Numbered from the stretch's first letter, positions 49,857 through 58,643 are shown. The stretch: DNA of 64,000 nt from Streptomyces sp. CNH099 (GCA_000514715.1 AZWL01000001.1:372186-436185); one strand, 5' to 3'. The notes: generated from the sequence alone by a model not told the origin. Program-made: numbers and translations.

Positions 49857-50117
49857 GTGAGCAGCAGACTGGGCCTCGGCCTGGGGCACGAACGCCACCC
49901 GTTGCTGGGCAAGCTCGTGCTGGACCGGACCTCCGGCCGCACCGGCGTGCTCCGCGCCATCTGCCCCGAGCCCGAGACCCATTCGGTGTGGTCGAGTCCC
50001 GTGCTGCGGCCGGTCGCGGGGCCGCGGATGGCCTGGCTGGTGCCCGTGGGGGGCGGAGTGGAGTGGACGACGACGCCGGAGGCCATCGAGGAGGCGGGCG
50101 CCGAGGCGAGCGCCTGA
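49857..50117 (+). CDS. Small hypothetical protein divergent from the XRE regulator
   Basis: 86 residues from GTG at 49857; GAGGAG lies 6 nt upstream, which supports a real gene. HPLLGKLVLDRTSGRTGVL, VWSSPVLRPVAGPRMAWLVP and GGVEWTTTPEAIEEA give a mostly beta-strand pattern with one Cys. No signal peptide. I do not recognise a family; similar small proteins accompany XRE/DUF397 loci in streptomycetes, so it may belong to the same regulatory cassette. Confidence 0.6.
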   Translation: MSSRLGLGLGHERHPLLGKLVLDRTSGRTGVLRAICPEPETHSVWSSPVLRPVAGPRMAWLVPVGGGVEWTTTPEAIEEAGAEASA

Positions 50118-50144
50118 GCGCCGGCGGTCGGAGTCCCCAGGCGG

Positions 50145-50456
50145 TCAGAGCTCCCAGACGACGGGGAGGCCCGCGCCCGCACCCTCCGCGGTGTAGTCGT
50201 GGCCGACGTCGAGGAGTTCGGCCATCCTGACCTGCCAGTCGACGTTCACCGGCAGGTGCTCCAGTTCGGCGAGCAGCCGGGCGTAGTCCTCGCACTCGAT
50301 GACGTGGAAGAGGTCGGTGCCGCTGCGCCAGATCGTCCAGGAGGTGGCGCCGGCGGCGCGGATGGCCGCGGTCAGCTCCCCGGGGACCTCGCGGTGCGCG
50401 GCCTCGTACTCCTCGACGCGGTCGGCCCGGACCCTGGTCCGCAGGGCGACCCTCAC
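50145..50456 (-). CDS. rhaM: L-rhamnose mutarotase family protein
   Basis: 103 residues from GTG at 50456, overlapping the SDR stop (GTGA). EEYEAAHREV keeps the Tyr17 and His21 pair that corresponds to the catalytic Tyr/His of RhaM; LFHVIECEDYARLLAEL is also typical. It interconverts alpha and beta anomers of L-rhamnose or L-fucose. The neighbouring SDR may oxidise the same sugar or its derivative. Confidence 0.85.
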   Translation of the reverse strand: MRVALRTRVRADRVEEYEAAHREVPGELTAAIRAAGATSWTIWRSGTDLFHVIECEDYARLLAELEHLPVNVDWQVRMAELLDVGHDYTAEGAGAGLPVVWEL

Positions 50457-51214
50457 CGGCCCGGCTCCGGTGCGCGCAGCCGCAGGCCCTGCATGCCGCC
50501 GTCGACGGCCAGCGCCGTGCCGGTGACGGAGGCGGCGGCCGGGCTCGCCAGGTAGGCGATGGCCGCGGCGACCTCGTCGGCGGTGACCAGCCGGCCCATC
50601 GGCTGCCTGGCGTCGAGCGCGGCGCGCTCGGCGGCGGGGTCGGCGGCCCGGTCGAGCAGCCGGCCGATCCACGGGGTGTCGGCGGTCCCGGGGTTCACGC
50701 AGTTGACCCGGATGCCCTCGCGTACGTGGTCGGCGGCCATCGCCAGCGTCAGCGACAGCACCGCGCCCTTGGTCGCGGAGTACAGGGCGCGCTGCGGAAG
50801 GCCGGCGGTGGCGGCGACGGAGCAGGTGTTGACGATCGCGGGGTGCGCGGAGCGGCGCAGGTGGCGCAGCGCGGCGCGGGTGGTGCGCACGATGCCGAGG
50901 AGGTTGACGTCGAGGACGCGGTGCCACTCGGCGTCGTCGTTGTCCTCGACGGTGCCCACGGCGCCGATGCCGGCGTTGTTGACCAGGACGTCGATGCCGC
51001 GCAGGGCGCCGGCGGCGTCGCTGACGGCGGCGGTGACGGACGCGTCGTCGGAGACGTCCGCGCGGTGGCCGCGCAGCGGTTCCGGCACGCCGTCGGCGTC
51101 GAGGTCGAGGACGGCGACCCGGGCGCCGCGCTCGGCCAGCAGCCGCGCGGCGGCCAGCCCGATCCCCGAAGCCCCGCCGGTCACCACGGCCTTGAGCCCG
51201 TCGAAGTCCTTCAT
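50453..51214 (-). CDS. Short-chain dehydrogenase, probably in 6-deoxyhexose catabolism
   Basis: 253 residues from ATG at 51214, chosen because the fold begins here (LKAVVTGGASGIG) and upstream in-frame starts add a non-conserved tail. The catalytic triad is Ser132-Tyr145-Lys149 (NTCSVAATAG and YSATKG); NNAG and VNCVNPGTADTPW are the other SDR motifs. Operon with the mutarotase suggests an L-fucose/L-rhamnose or 2-keto-3-deoxy-fuconate dehydrogenase. A 7-bp inverted repeat 82 nt upstream may be its operator. Confidence 0.82.
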   Translation of the reverse strand: MKDFDGLKAVVTGGASGIGLAAARLLAERGARVAVLDLDADGVPEPLRGHRADVSDDASVTAAVSDAAGALRGIDVLVNNAGIGAVGTVEDNDDAEWHRVLDVNLLGIVRTTRAALRHLRRSAHPAIVNTCSVAATAGLPQRALYSATKGAVLSLTLAMAADHVREGIRVNCVNPGTADTPWIGRLLDRAADPAAERAALDARQPMGRLVTADEVAAAIAYLASPAAASVTGTALAVDGGMQGLRLRAPEPGR

Positions 51215-51295
51215 CCTGGAATGGCCTCCCGTCATCCGACGATTCCCCCGGCAAGGCACGAGCCCGTCAGGCGGGGCACACCTGGTCACGGAGCA

Positions 51296-51318
51296 CGATC
51301 TGCATATTTACCAGATCG
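51296..51318. promoter_or_regulatory. CGATCTG-N9-CAGATCG inverted repeat, candidate operator of the SDR/mutarotase operon
   Basis: Perfect 7-bp arms (51296-51302 and 51312-51318) around an AT-rich 9-nt centre (catatttac), 81 nt upstream of the SDR ATG. The regulator is not in the window. Confidence 0.5.
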
Positions 51319-51394
51319 ATCGACGTCTGCGACACCCCGTGTGGTGAAGATCCGTCAACCCGGAAGGAATTGGTCGGACCTCTCCCCGGGAGGG

Positions 51395-51976
51395 TTACGG
51401 CGCCGCCCCCACGGACTTCCGCAGGGTGTGCAGGCACAGGCTCAGCGCGTTGTGCTTGGTGTCTCCGCTGCGGCTGCGCTGCCAGGCGACGTACAGCAGC
51501 GACCACACCACCTGAATGACCCAGTCGGTGTCCAGCCGGCTGTCCAGCGCACCTTCTTCCCGGCCGCGGTCGACGAGCCGGGCCAGTGCGCGGTCGGCCT
51601 CCGTCTCCTCCTCCCAGCTCTCCCAGTTCCAGGTCGCGGCCAGCGACTCGTCGAAGACGATCGCGAGGCTCTCGCCCAGCTCGAAGTACTCCTGGCAGAC
51701 CCGCTCCAGCGCGGTGAGCGCGGGGCCGTCGCCCGGGCGGGCCCGCTCCGTCGCGGCGCCGATCTTGTCGAGGACGTCCACGCCGATGGCGGCGATCAGG
51801 TCGGAGCGCTCGGAGAAGTAGCGGTGCACCGTGGTGCGCCCGACGCCCGCCGCCGCCGCCACGTCGGCCAGCGAGGCCGTCGGGTTCTTGGCGAGCACGG
51901 CGGCGCCGGCGTCGAGGATGGCGCGCCGTGTCCGGGCCCGCGCGCCGATGCTGCTCACTGCGGTGTCCATGCCCAT
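51395..51976 (-). CDS. TetR-family repressor of the divergent ABC exporter
   Basis: 193 residues (or 191 from the second Met). The N-terminal TetR helix-turn-helix is TRRAILDAGAAVLAKNPTASLADVAAAAGVGRTTVHRYFSERSDL, residues 16-60. The ligand domain is Trp/Glu-rich (ATWNWESWEEETEADRAL) and unlike other families, so the ligand is unknown. It is divergent from the exporter 68 nt away, where paired repeats overlap the exporter promoter. Confidence 0.9.
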   Translation of the reverse strand: MGMDTAVSSIGARARTRRAILDAGAAVLAKNPTASLADVAAAAGVGRTTVHRYFSERSDLIAAIGVDVLDKIGAATERARPGDGPALTALERVCQEYFELGESLAIVFDESLAATWNWESWEEETEADRALARLVDRGREEGALDSRLDTDWVIQVVWSLLYVAWQRSRSGDTKHNALSLCLHTLRKSVGAAP

Positions 51977-51995
51977 ACCGTACCGCCACCCCCAG

Positions 51996-52023
51996 AATGG
52001 AACTCGGTTGACGAAAATGGAAC
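51996..52023. promoter_or_regulatory. Direct repeat AATGGAAC, two copies 20 bp apart
   Basis: AATGGAAC at 51996-52003 and 52016-52023, exactly two helical turns apart, between the TetR gene and the exporter. The second copy overlaps the exporter promoter spacer and the left arm of the GAACA/TGTTC repeat. Confidence 0.45.
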
Positions 52024-52037
52024 AGCAATGTTCTACT
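52008..52037 (+). promoter_or_regulatory. Promoter of the ABC exporter, predicted leaderless mRNA
   Basis: TTGACG (52008-52013), 18-nt spacer, TCTACT (52032-52037). The start would fall at about 52044-52045, at or next to the ATG at 52045. No SD is present before that ATG, as expected for a leaderless transcript. Confidence 0.55.
52020..52033. promoter_or_regulatory. GAACA-N4-TGTTC inverted repeat overlapping the exporter promoter
   Basis: Perfect 5-bp arms (52020-52024 and 52029-52033), between the -35 and -10 elements. Likely TetR repressor operator. Confidence 0.55.
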
Positions 52038-52044
52038 GCCGGGC

Positions 52045-53931
52045 ATGACTGTTCCGGAAAGTGTGCGCGTCCTCTGGTCGTTCGCCAGGCCCCACCGGCG
52101 GGTGCTGGCCCTCGGCCTGGTGCTGGCCCTGGCCGGATCCGCCCTCGGCCTCGCGTCCCCGATGGTGACCAAGTGGGTGCTGGACTCCCTCGCCGACGAC
52201 GCCTCGCTCACCGGCCCCGTCGTCACACTCCTGGTGCTGATGGTCGTCGGCGCGGTGGTCGGGCACCGGCAGTGGGTGATCCTCGGCACGGTCGGCGAGC
52301 GCGTGGTGCTGGACGCGCGCGAGTCGATGGTGCGCCGCTTCTTCCGGGCCACGGTGCCGGGCGTGACCGCCCGCCCGCCCGGCGAGCTGGTCTCCCGGGC
52401 CGTCTCCGACACGACGCTGCTGCACGCCTCCGCTTCGGGCGCCGTCGTCGGCCTGGTCAACGGCGTGGTCATGCTGGTCGGCACGCTGGCGATGATGGCC
52501 GTGCTCGATCTCGTGCTGCTCGCGACCACGGTCGCCTCGGTGCTCGTCGTCGTGGTCCTCTTCGCCACGCTGATGCCCGCCATCGCGCGGGCGCAGGAGC
52601 AGGCGCAGGAGCACGTGGGCAGGCTCGGCGGGCGCCTCGAAGGCACGCTGCGCGCGGTGCGTACGGTCAAGGCCGGCGGCGCCGAGGAGCGCCAGGCCGA
52701 CCGGATAGCGCAGGACGCCCGGTCCGCCGCCGACCACGGGCTGAAGGCGATCCGGCTGGAGGCGACGGTCTGGGTGATCGCCTGGACGGGCATCGAGCTG
52801 GCGATCATCCTGGTGCTCGGCATCGGGGCGTGGCGGGTGGACGCCGGGACCCTGGAGGTCTCCGGGCTCATCGCCTTCCTGCTCTACGCCTTCGGCCTGA
52901 TGGGGCCGGTGACCGAGCTGAGCCAGCACGTCTCGGAGCTGCAGTCGGGCATCGCCGCGGCCCGGCGGATCCGCGCGGTGGACGAGCTGACCACCGAGGC
53001 CGAGTCGGCCGCCGCGGCGGCACCGGCACCCGCGAAGGGTGCCGCCGCGCCCGTCGGCGTGCCCGCCCCCGCGGCCGGCGACCGGGCGGGCGGGCCGCCT
53101 CCCGGCGGGTCGGACGGCGCCGCCGTGCTCGAACTGCGCGGCGTCACCGCCGGGTACGGACCGGGCCGCGAACCCGCGGTGCGCGGCATCGACCTCGCCG
53201 TGCCGCGCCGGGGGCACACCGCCGTCGTGGGCCCGTCCGGCGCCGGCAAGACGACGCTCCTGTCACTCATCCTGCGCCTCCTGGAGCCCCAGGAGGGCGA
53301 ACTGGCCCTCGACGGGCGGCCGTACCGCGAGCTGAGCCACCCCGCGATCCGCTCCCGGCTGGCGTACGTGGAGCAGGACACCCCGGTCGTCCCGGGCACG
53401 ATCCGTGACAACCTGCTGTTCTCCAGCCCCGACGCCGGCGAGGAGGACCTGCGCCGCGTGCTGCGCGACGTGCGGTTGGCCGAGAAGGTCGACAGCCTCG
53501 ACGACAGGCTGGACACCGAGCTGTCCTCGACCGCCGTCTCCGGCGGCGAGCGCCAGCGCATCGCCCTGGCCCGCGCGCTGCTGCGCGAGCCGGACGTGCT
53601 CCTGCTGGACGAGGCCACCGCCCAGCTCGACGCGCTCACCGAGGCCGCGGTCCACGAGTGCATACGCACCCGGGCGCGGGCCGGCGCCGTCGTCACGATC
53701 GCCCACCGGCTGTCGACCGTGATCGACGCGGACACCATCGTGGTGATGGAGTCGGGCCGGATCCGCGCCCGCGGCACGCACGAGGAACTGCTGGCGGCCG
53801 ACGTGCTCTACCGCGACCTGGTGGAGGCCCTGCGCATCGCCTCGGCGGGGTCGGGGGCCGCTGCGCCCGCCGGTCACGCAGCGGCCCCCGCCACCGTCGC
53901 CGCCCCCGGCGCGCCTCAGCGCACCGGGTAG
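52045..53931 (+). CDS. ABC exporter, fused membrane and ATPase domains
   Basis: 628 residues. Six helices in the first 310 residues (first: VLALGLVLALAGSALGLASPM); the ATPase domain starts near 360 after an Ala/Pro-rich linker (about 322-355). Walker A GPSGAGKTTLL, Q-loop YVEQDTPVVPG, signature VSGGERQRIALARALL, Walker B VLLLDEATAQLD, H-loop TIAHRLSTV. Homodimeric type IV exporter (MsbA/BmrA-like) for a lipophilic compound or drug. The TetR gene is divergent. Confidence 0.92.
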   Translation: MTVPESVRVLWSFARPHRRVLALGLVLALAGSALGLASPMVTKWVLDSLADDASLTGPVVTLLVLMVVGAVVGHRQWVILGTVGERVVLDARESMVRRFFRATVPGVTARPPGELVSRAVSDTTLLHASASGAVVGLVNGVVMLVGTLAMMAVLDLVLLATTVASVLVVVVLFATLMPAIARAQEQAQEHVGRLGGRLEGTLRAVRTVKAGGAEERQADRIAQDARSAADHGLKAIRLEATVWVIAWTGIELAIILVLGIGAWRVDAGTLEVSGLIAFLLYAFGLMGPVTELSQHVSELQSGIAAARRIRAVDELTTEAESAAAAAPAPAKGAAAPVGVPAPAAGDRAGGPPPGGSDGAAVLELRGVTAGYGPGREPAVRGIDLAVPRRGHTAVVGPSGAGKTTLLSLILRLLEPQEGELALDGRPYRELSHPAIRSRLAYVEQDTPVVPGTIRDNLLFSSPDAGEEDLRRVLRDVRLAEKVDSLDDRLDTELSSTAVSGGERQRIALARALLREPDVLLLDEATAQLDALTEAAVHECIRTRARAGAVVTIAHRLSTVIDADTIVVMESGRIRARGTHEELLAADVLYRDLVEALRIASAGSGAAAPAGHAAAPATVAAPGAPQRTG

Positions 53932-56900
53932 GCGTCGACGATGGTCTGGTCGACGGACCGGCCCTCCGCGGCCGAGCCCTCGACACGGAGGGAGACGGTG
54001 TCACCGGCGCGCAGCCGCACCCCGGGCGCGGCGGCCAGCACGGAGCCGCCGGGGAGCGGCAGGGCCAGCATGCGGTGCCACCGCTCACCGGAGTCGGTGG
54101 ACACCCACAGCCGCAGCCTGCCGTTCTCCTCGCGCCAGTCGCTCGGGCTCTCGGAGGACACCAGCCGCGCCCCCATCACCAGCGGGACCCCGGCGCGCAG
54201 GGAGCCGTCGTCGCGGGTCGGCGGCCGGTAGTCCACGGCGAGCAGCCGCGGCCGGGTGGACGGGCCGCCGGGCTCGGGCCCCCGGGAGGGGAAGGTCCAG
54301 CTGGTCTCCGTCCGGGTGCCGATCGGCAGCCGCGCGGTGTCGGGGCGCGCGGTGTGCTCCAGGCGGAACACCGCCGGCTCCGGCGGCAGGTCGAAGTAGG
54401 AGCTGCCGGGCGTGCGCGGCTCCACCTCGGCGCCGTTGCGGTACAGCCGCAGGCTCTCGGAGCCGATCGCCCCCAGGTCCCACGGGCCGCCGTGGTGCTC
54501 GCCGTCGCTGAGGCGGACGGGCAGGGAGAGCGAACCGCCGTAGTGGACGCCGGAGACCACCGCCGGTGCCGTGCCTCGGAACCAGACGGGCCGGCGCCGC
54601 TCCCCGTGCCGGTACGTCTCGGTCGGCCCGCACAGCGAGGTCTCCGCCGCCGGCGGCGCCAGCACGCACTGCCGCCAGCTCACCTCGGGGCCGGCGCTGA
54701 GCAGTTCGGTCCTGCGCTGCGGCACGTCGAGCGGCTCGCGCACGGTGAAGGAGGAGGAGATCCGGGTCGACTGCACGTGCCGCGTCCCGGCGTACTCGGC
54801 GGGGCTGCCGTGCAGTGCGCGGTAGTCGGACGTCAGCCGGGCGAGGTCGCGGGCCTCGGCGCGGGAGACGTCGTAGACCGGCGGGTCGGGGATCTGCTCG
54901 CCGCCGAGCACGAGCGCGTACACGTCCGCCTTCCGGCCGCGCTCCGGACCCGTCGCGTCCAGCCGCCAGCGGGTCTCGAACGCCGCGGTGCCGCGCTGGA
55001 CCGGGCCGGTCGGCTGCAGGAACACCCGGCCCTCGGCGATCTCCTCGGCGGTGGCGTAGACGGCTTCGCCGAGGCCGATGCCCTCGGCGGCGTCGCGGCG
55101 CTGGTAGTGGACGGAGGCGTGCCCGACCCGGGTGCTCGCGCCCGCGACCTGCGCGGGCCGCAGCCTCTTCGCCTTCCGGGCGTCGATGGTGTACTCGATG
55201 TCGCGGTCGAGCATGACCTCCGGTGAGCCGGCGAAGGAGACCGTGGCCGGGCGGCCGTCGCCCGCCGGGGTCTCCACCTTCGCCATCAGGCTGAGCGGGC
55301 CGGGCAGCATCCGGGCGGTGCCCTGCCCGTTCCCGTCGAGGTGCACGGCCTGGTAGCCACCGCCGCCGACCGGGTGGAAGTCGTCCATGTTGCCGGCCCA
55401 GACGGTGCCGCCCGCCCAGGGCTCGCCGTTCCGGTCCAGCACGGTCAGCCGCACGTCGTGCCGCGGGGGTTCGAGGTAGGCGTTGAGCGGCAGGGTGACG
55501 GTGTCGCGGCCCTCCCGTTGCACGACGACCCCGCCCTGGTAGACGCGCGGCTCCGCCGCGGCGGGGGTGAGGGTGGCCGTGATCTTCCTGGTCTCGCCGG
55601 GCGCGACGGTGAGCCGGGCGGGGCTGAGGGTGACGAGGTCGTCGGGCGCGGCGTCGTCGTAGACGTCGCGGGCGTTGTCGGAGAGGTCGAGGCGCTCGGC
55701 CCGGGCGCCGTGGTTGGTGACGGAGAGTTCGAGGGTCTGCGGCCCGGTGCCGCCGGGGTAGCGGAGGTAGCCGAAGTCGACGGCGCCGCGGTCGAATTCG
55801 AGGGTGTCGGTGAGGGCCCCGGGCACGTCGAGCATCCCGGCGCCGGCGACCTGCGACACGGTCCGGTCGGGGTCGCCGTCGGCGGTGGTCATCAGCGCGG
55901 TCTTCACCCGCTCCCAGCCCCAGCCGGGGTGCTTCTCCAGCAGCAGCGCGGCGGCGCCGGCGACGTGCGGCGCGGCCATGGAGGTGCCGTTCATCGACGT
56001 GTACGGGTCGGCCGTGCCGCCGCCTGAGCGGGCGGCGACGATGCCGGAGCCCGGCGCCATGAGGTCGGGCTTGGCGCGGAACGTACCGCGGGTCGGTCCG
56101 ACGCCGGAGTAGTGCGCCGGCCTGCCCGTGGCGACGGCCGCGCCGACGGTCAGCGCGCTGCCCGCGATGCCCGGCGACTCGACGGTGGCCCCGAACGGGC
56201 CCGAGTTGCCCGCCGCCGCGACGAACAGGGTGCCGGTGTCCGCGGTCAGCGCGTCCAGCGCCAGGGCGACCGGGTCGTCGCCCTGGCCGGCCTGTGCGCC
56301 GAGGCTGAGGTTCGCCACCTCGGCGCCCTGCGCCGTGGCCCACTCCATGCCCGCGATGACCCAGGACGACTGGCCCCGGCCCTCGCCGTCCAGCACCCGG
56401 GCGTTCAGCAGCCGGGCGCCGTGGGCGACGCCGCGGCGGTCGCCGTCGGCCGCCGCGCCGGTGCCGGCGACGACGGACGCGACGTGCGTGCCGTGGCCGT
56501 GGGGGTCGCCGGTGGTGTCGCCGCCGGTGAAGTCCCGGGCGGCGGCGACCTGGCCGCGCAGGTCGGGGTGGTCGGTGTCGATGCCGGAGTCGAGGACCGC
56601 GACGTCGACGCCCGCGCCGCTCAGGCCGCTCCCCCAGGCCCCGGGGGCGCCGATCATGCCGAGGTTCCAGTCGAGTTCCGCGGCGCGGACCTCGCGGTCG
56701 AGCCACACCTTCGTCACCCCGGCCGCGGCCCGGGGCCCGGCGGGTGCGGTGAGCCGCTCGGTGAACGCGGCGGCCGCGTCCTTGGGCACGTCCACGGCGG
56801 TGGCGTCGATGCTGGGCAGCCTGCGGCTGTCGGCGGCGGCGTCCAGCGCGGCGAGCGGGCGGGGGCCGCGGACGATCAGCGGGAGGGCGTCGGTGGCGGC

Positions 56901-57353
56901 GTCGTCGTAGTCCATCCGGGCCAGCGCGCTGACGTTGAACAGCTCGATGTCCAAAACGCGCGGCACCAGGCCGGCGACGTCGTCGGGGACGACGTACACG
57001 TCGCCGTCGTCGTGCAGGGTCGTGAACGACACGCCCTCGCCGGCGCCTTCGGCGGGCGCCACGGAGACGCCGGGGCCGGCGTCGGTGCCGGGCCCGAGGG
57101 TGACGGTGTCGCCGGTCACGAGGGTGACCTCGGTGCCCGGCGCGGCCCCCGCGGCGGCGGCGCCGTCCGGGCCGGACGGGGCGCCGGCGGAGGCCCCCGG
57201 GGCGGCGGTGGTTGCCGTGGCGAACAGAGCCGGATGTGACACTGGCGATTGCGGCAGCGCTGTGGCTAGAGAGGGCACGGTGGCCAGCAACGAGGCGAGG
57301 CAGCCGAGCACGGCGAGGCGAACAGGCAGGTAACGCCGGAGCGAACGATGCAT
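53916..57353 (-). CDS. Secreted S8 (subtilisin-like) peptidase, paralogue 1
   Basis: 1145 residues from ATG at 57353. Signal peptide, residues 1-33 (LAVLGCLASLLATVPSLATA). After a propeptide-like region comes the catalytic domain: Asp255 (VAVLDSGIDTDHPDL), His290 (GHGTHVASVVAG), Ser458 (MNGTSMAAPHVAG). The remaining 650 residues are beta-rich, with DUF-like and Ig-like repeats, and no sorting signal. No clear SD before ATG, but an inverted repeat CGGGTT-N2-AACCCG (57358-57371) is 4 nt upstream. The C-terminus overlaps the end of the exporter by 16 nt, convergently. A shared 14-bp element is 49 nt upstream of the start. Divergent from the TrmB/LuxR regulator. Confidence 0.9.
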   Translation of the reverse strand: MHRSLRRYLPVRLAVLGCLASLLATVPSLATALPQSPVSHPALFATATTAAPGASAGAPSGPDGAAAAGAAPGTEVTLVTGDTVTLGPGTDAGPGVSVAPAEGAGEGVSFTTLHDDGDVYVVPDDVAGLVPRVLDIELFNVSALARMDYDDAATDALPLIVRGPRPLAALDAAADSRRLPSIDATAVDVPKDAAAAFTERLTAPAGPRAAAGVTKVWLDREVRAAELDWNLGMIGAPGAWGSGLSGAGVDVAVLDSGIDTDHPDLRGQVAAARDFTGGDTTGDPHGHGTHVASVVAGTGAAADGDRRGVAHGARLLNARVLDGEGRGQSSWVIAGMEWATAQGAEVANLSLGAQAGQGDDPVALALDALTADTGTLFVAAAGNSGPFGATVESPGIAGSALTVGAAVATGRPAHYSGVGPTRGTFRAKPDLMAPGSGIVAARSGGGTADPYTSMNGTSMAAPHVAGAAALLLEKHPGWGWERVKTALMTTADGDPDRTVSQVAGAGMLDVPGALTDTLEFDRGAVDFGYLRYPGGTGPQTLELSVTNHGARAERLDLSDNARDVYDDAAPDDLVTLSPARLTVAPGETRKITATLTPAAAEPRVYQGGVVVQREGRDTVTLPLNAYLEPPRHDVRLTVLDRNGEPWAGGTVWAGNMDDFHPVGGGGYQAVHLDGNGQGTARMLPGPLSLMAKVETPAGDGRPATVSFAGSPEVMLDRDIEYTIDARKAKRLRPAQVAGASTRVGHASVHYQRRDAAEGIGLGEAVYATAEEIAEGRVFLQPTGPVQRGTAAFETRWRLDATGPERGRKADVYALVLGGEQIPDPPVYDVSRAEARDLARLTSDYRALHGSPAEYAGTRHVQSTRISSSFTVREPLDVPQRRTELLSAGPEVSWRQCVLAPPAAETSLCGPTETYRHGERRRPVWFRGTAPAVVSGVHYGGSLSLPVRLSDGEHHGGPWDLGAIGSESLRLYRNGAEVEPRTPGSSYFDLPPEPAVFRLEHTARPDTARLPIGTRTETSWTFPSRGPEPGGPSTRPRLLAVDYRPPTRDDGSLRAGVPLVMGARLVSSESPSDWREENGRLRLWVSTDSGERWHRMLALPLPGGSVLAAAPGVRLRAGDTVSLRVEGSAAEGRSVDQTIVDAYPVR

Positions 57354-57357
57354 GACT

Positions 57358-57371
57358 CGGGTTGTAACCCG
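57358..57371. promoter_or_regulatory. CGGGTT-N2-AACCCG inverted repeat 4 nt before the S8 peptidase start
   Basis: Perfect 6-bp arms. It may be an operator or an mRNA hairpin that masks the start, since no SD is visible. Confidence 0.4.
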
Positions 57372-57402
57372 CTGGTCCGGCGCCGAGGAAGCGGTTTCCA
57401 CT

Positions 57403-57416
57403 GGCGACTTGTCGCC
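57403..57416. promoter_or_regulatory. Shared element copy 1, GGCGAC-N2-GTCGCC, between S8 peptidase 1 and TrmB/LuxR regulator
   Basis: Plus-strand GGCGACTTGTCGCC, perfect 6-bp arms. 49 nt separate it from the peptidase ATG and 71 nt from the regulator GTG. Compare the copy at 62543-62556. Confidence 0.65.
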
Positions 57417-57487
57417 ATGTCGGCCACTGGTCAGACGGGCGTACGGGGTACGGCGGCGGAGGCCCGGCGGAAGGAGCGTGAGAGACG

Positions 57488-58504
57488 GTGCTGGAACCGG
57501 CGGGCGTCGAACCGACGGAGGAACGGGTGTACCGGCTGCTGGTCGGGCTGCACGGCGCGGACGCGGGGACCGTGGCCGGCGAGCTGGGCCTCGACCGGCG
57601 GCGGGCGGAGTCACTGCTGACCTCGCTGCACGAGAAGGGGCTGGTCAGCGGGCCGGAGCAACGCCCGGGCGGGTCGGGGCACTTCGTGCCGGTGGCGCCG
57701 GACGTGGCGCTCGGACCGCGGCTGCTGCGCGGCCAGGAGGCGCTCGAACGGGCCAGGCGCGGGGTGACGGAGCTGGCCGAGGAGTTCCGGGCGGGCGGCC
57801 GGCGGCGCGACGGGCGGCAGCTCGTCGAGGTGGTCACGGGCGTGGCGGCGATCCGGCAGCAGATACGCGACCTCGCGTACGGCGCGCGCCGCGAGGTGCT
57901 GGCGCTCTGCAAGGCGGGGCACGTGGCGATGCCGTCGGAGGACAACGACGAGGAGTTCGAGATGCTCGCCAAGGGGGTGCGCTACCGCGTGATCTACGAG
58001 CGCGCGCTGCTGGAACAGCCCGGGATGCTGGACAACGTGGCGCTGGGCGTGCGCGCGGGCGAGGCGGCGCGGGCCGCGAGCGCGCTGCCGGTGCGGCTGA
58101 TGGTCGCGGACGGGGCGCTGGCGCTGTGCCCGCTGGTGCCGAGCGCGGACAGCAGGTTCGGCGAGCCGACCGTGGCGGTGGTGCGCAGCAGCGCGCTGCT
58201 GGACGCGCTGATCGCGCTCTTCGAGAGCCAGTGGGCGGCGGCTTCCCCGCTGCACGTCACCGGGGCGGGCGGGCTGGCCGGCCTCGGGGACGGCGCCGGG
58301 GCGCCCGGCCCGGCGCTGGCGGAGGACGAGCGCTATCTGCTGTCGCTGGTGGTGGCGGGGCTGGCGGACAAGGCGATCGCGACCCAGCTGGGCATCAGCC
58401 AGCGCACGGTGCAGCGCCGGCTGCGGGACATGATGGGCCGGGTGGGCGCGGACACCCGGGCGCAGCTGGTGTGGCAGGCGGCCCGCCGCGACTGGCTGCC
58501 GTGA
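57488..58504 (+). CDS. TrmB/LuxR-type transcriptional regulator divergent from S8 peptidase 1
   Basis: 338 residues from GTG at 57488. N-terminal TrmB-like winged helix (VYRLLVGLHGADAGTVAGEL, AESLLTSLHEKGLV), a middle effector domain (about 85-260) with VRYRVIYERALLEQPGMLD and RLMVADGALALCPLVP, and a C-terminal GerE helix-turn-helix (YLLSLVVAGLADKAIATQLG, ISQRTVQRRLRDMM, about 280-325). It has no response-regulator receiver. It lies between two S8 peptidase genes, with the shared element 71 nt upstream, and is the prime candidate to bind it. Confidence 0.88.
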   Translation: MLEPAGVEPTEERVYRLLVGLHGADAGTVAGELGLDRRRAESLLTSLHEKGLVSGPEQRPGGSGHFVPVAPDVALGPRLLRGQEALERARRGVTELAEEFRAGGRRRDGRQLVEVVTGVAAIRQQIRDLAYGARREVLALCKAGHVAMPSEDNDEEFEMLAKGVRYRVIYERALLEQPGMLDNVALGVRAGEAARAASALPVRLMVADGALALCPLVPSADSRFGEPTVAVVRSSALLDALIALFESQWAAASPLHVTGAGGLAGLGDGAGAPGPALAEDERYLLSLVVAGLADKAIATQLGISQRTVQRRLRDMMGRVGADTRAQLVWQAARRDWLP

Positions 58505-58643
58505 GCGGCTGAGCCGGGCCCTGTTTCCGTGGCGGGAACACACGCGCGCCCCCGCGGCGGAGCTGCCCGTACGGCACGAACGCCCGCCGGGCGGCGCGCC
58601 GGTGCGGCCGGATCGCTCCGGCCGCACCGGCGGCAGCAGGGTG

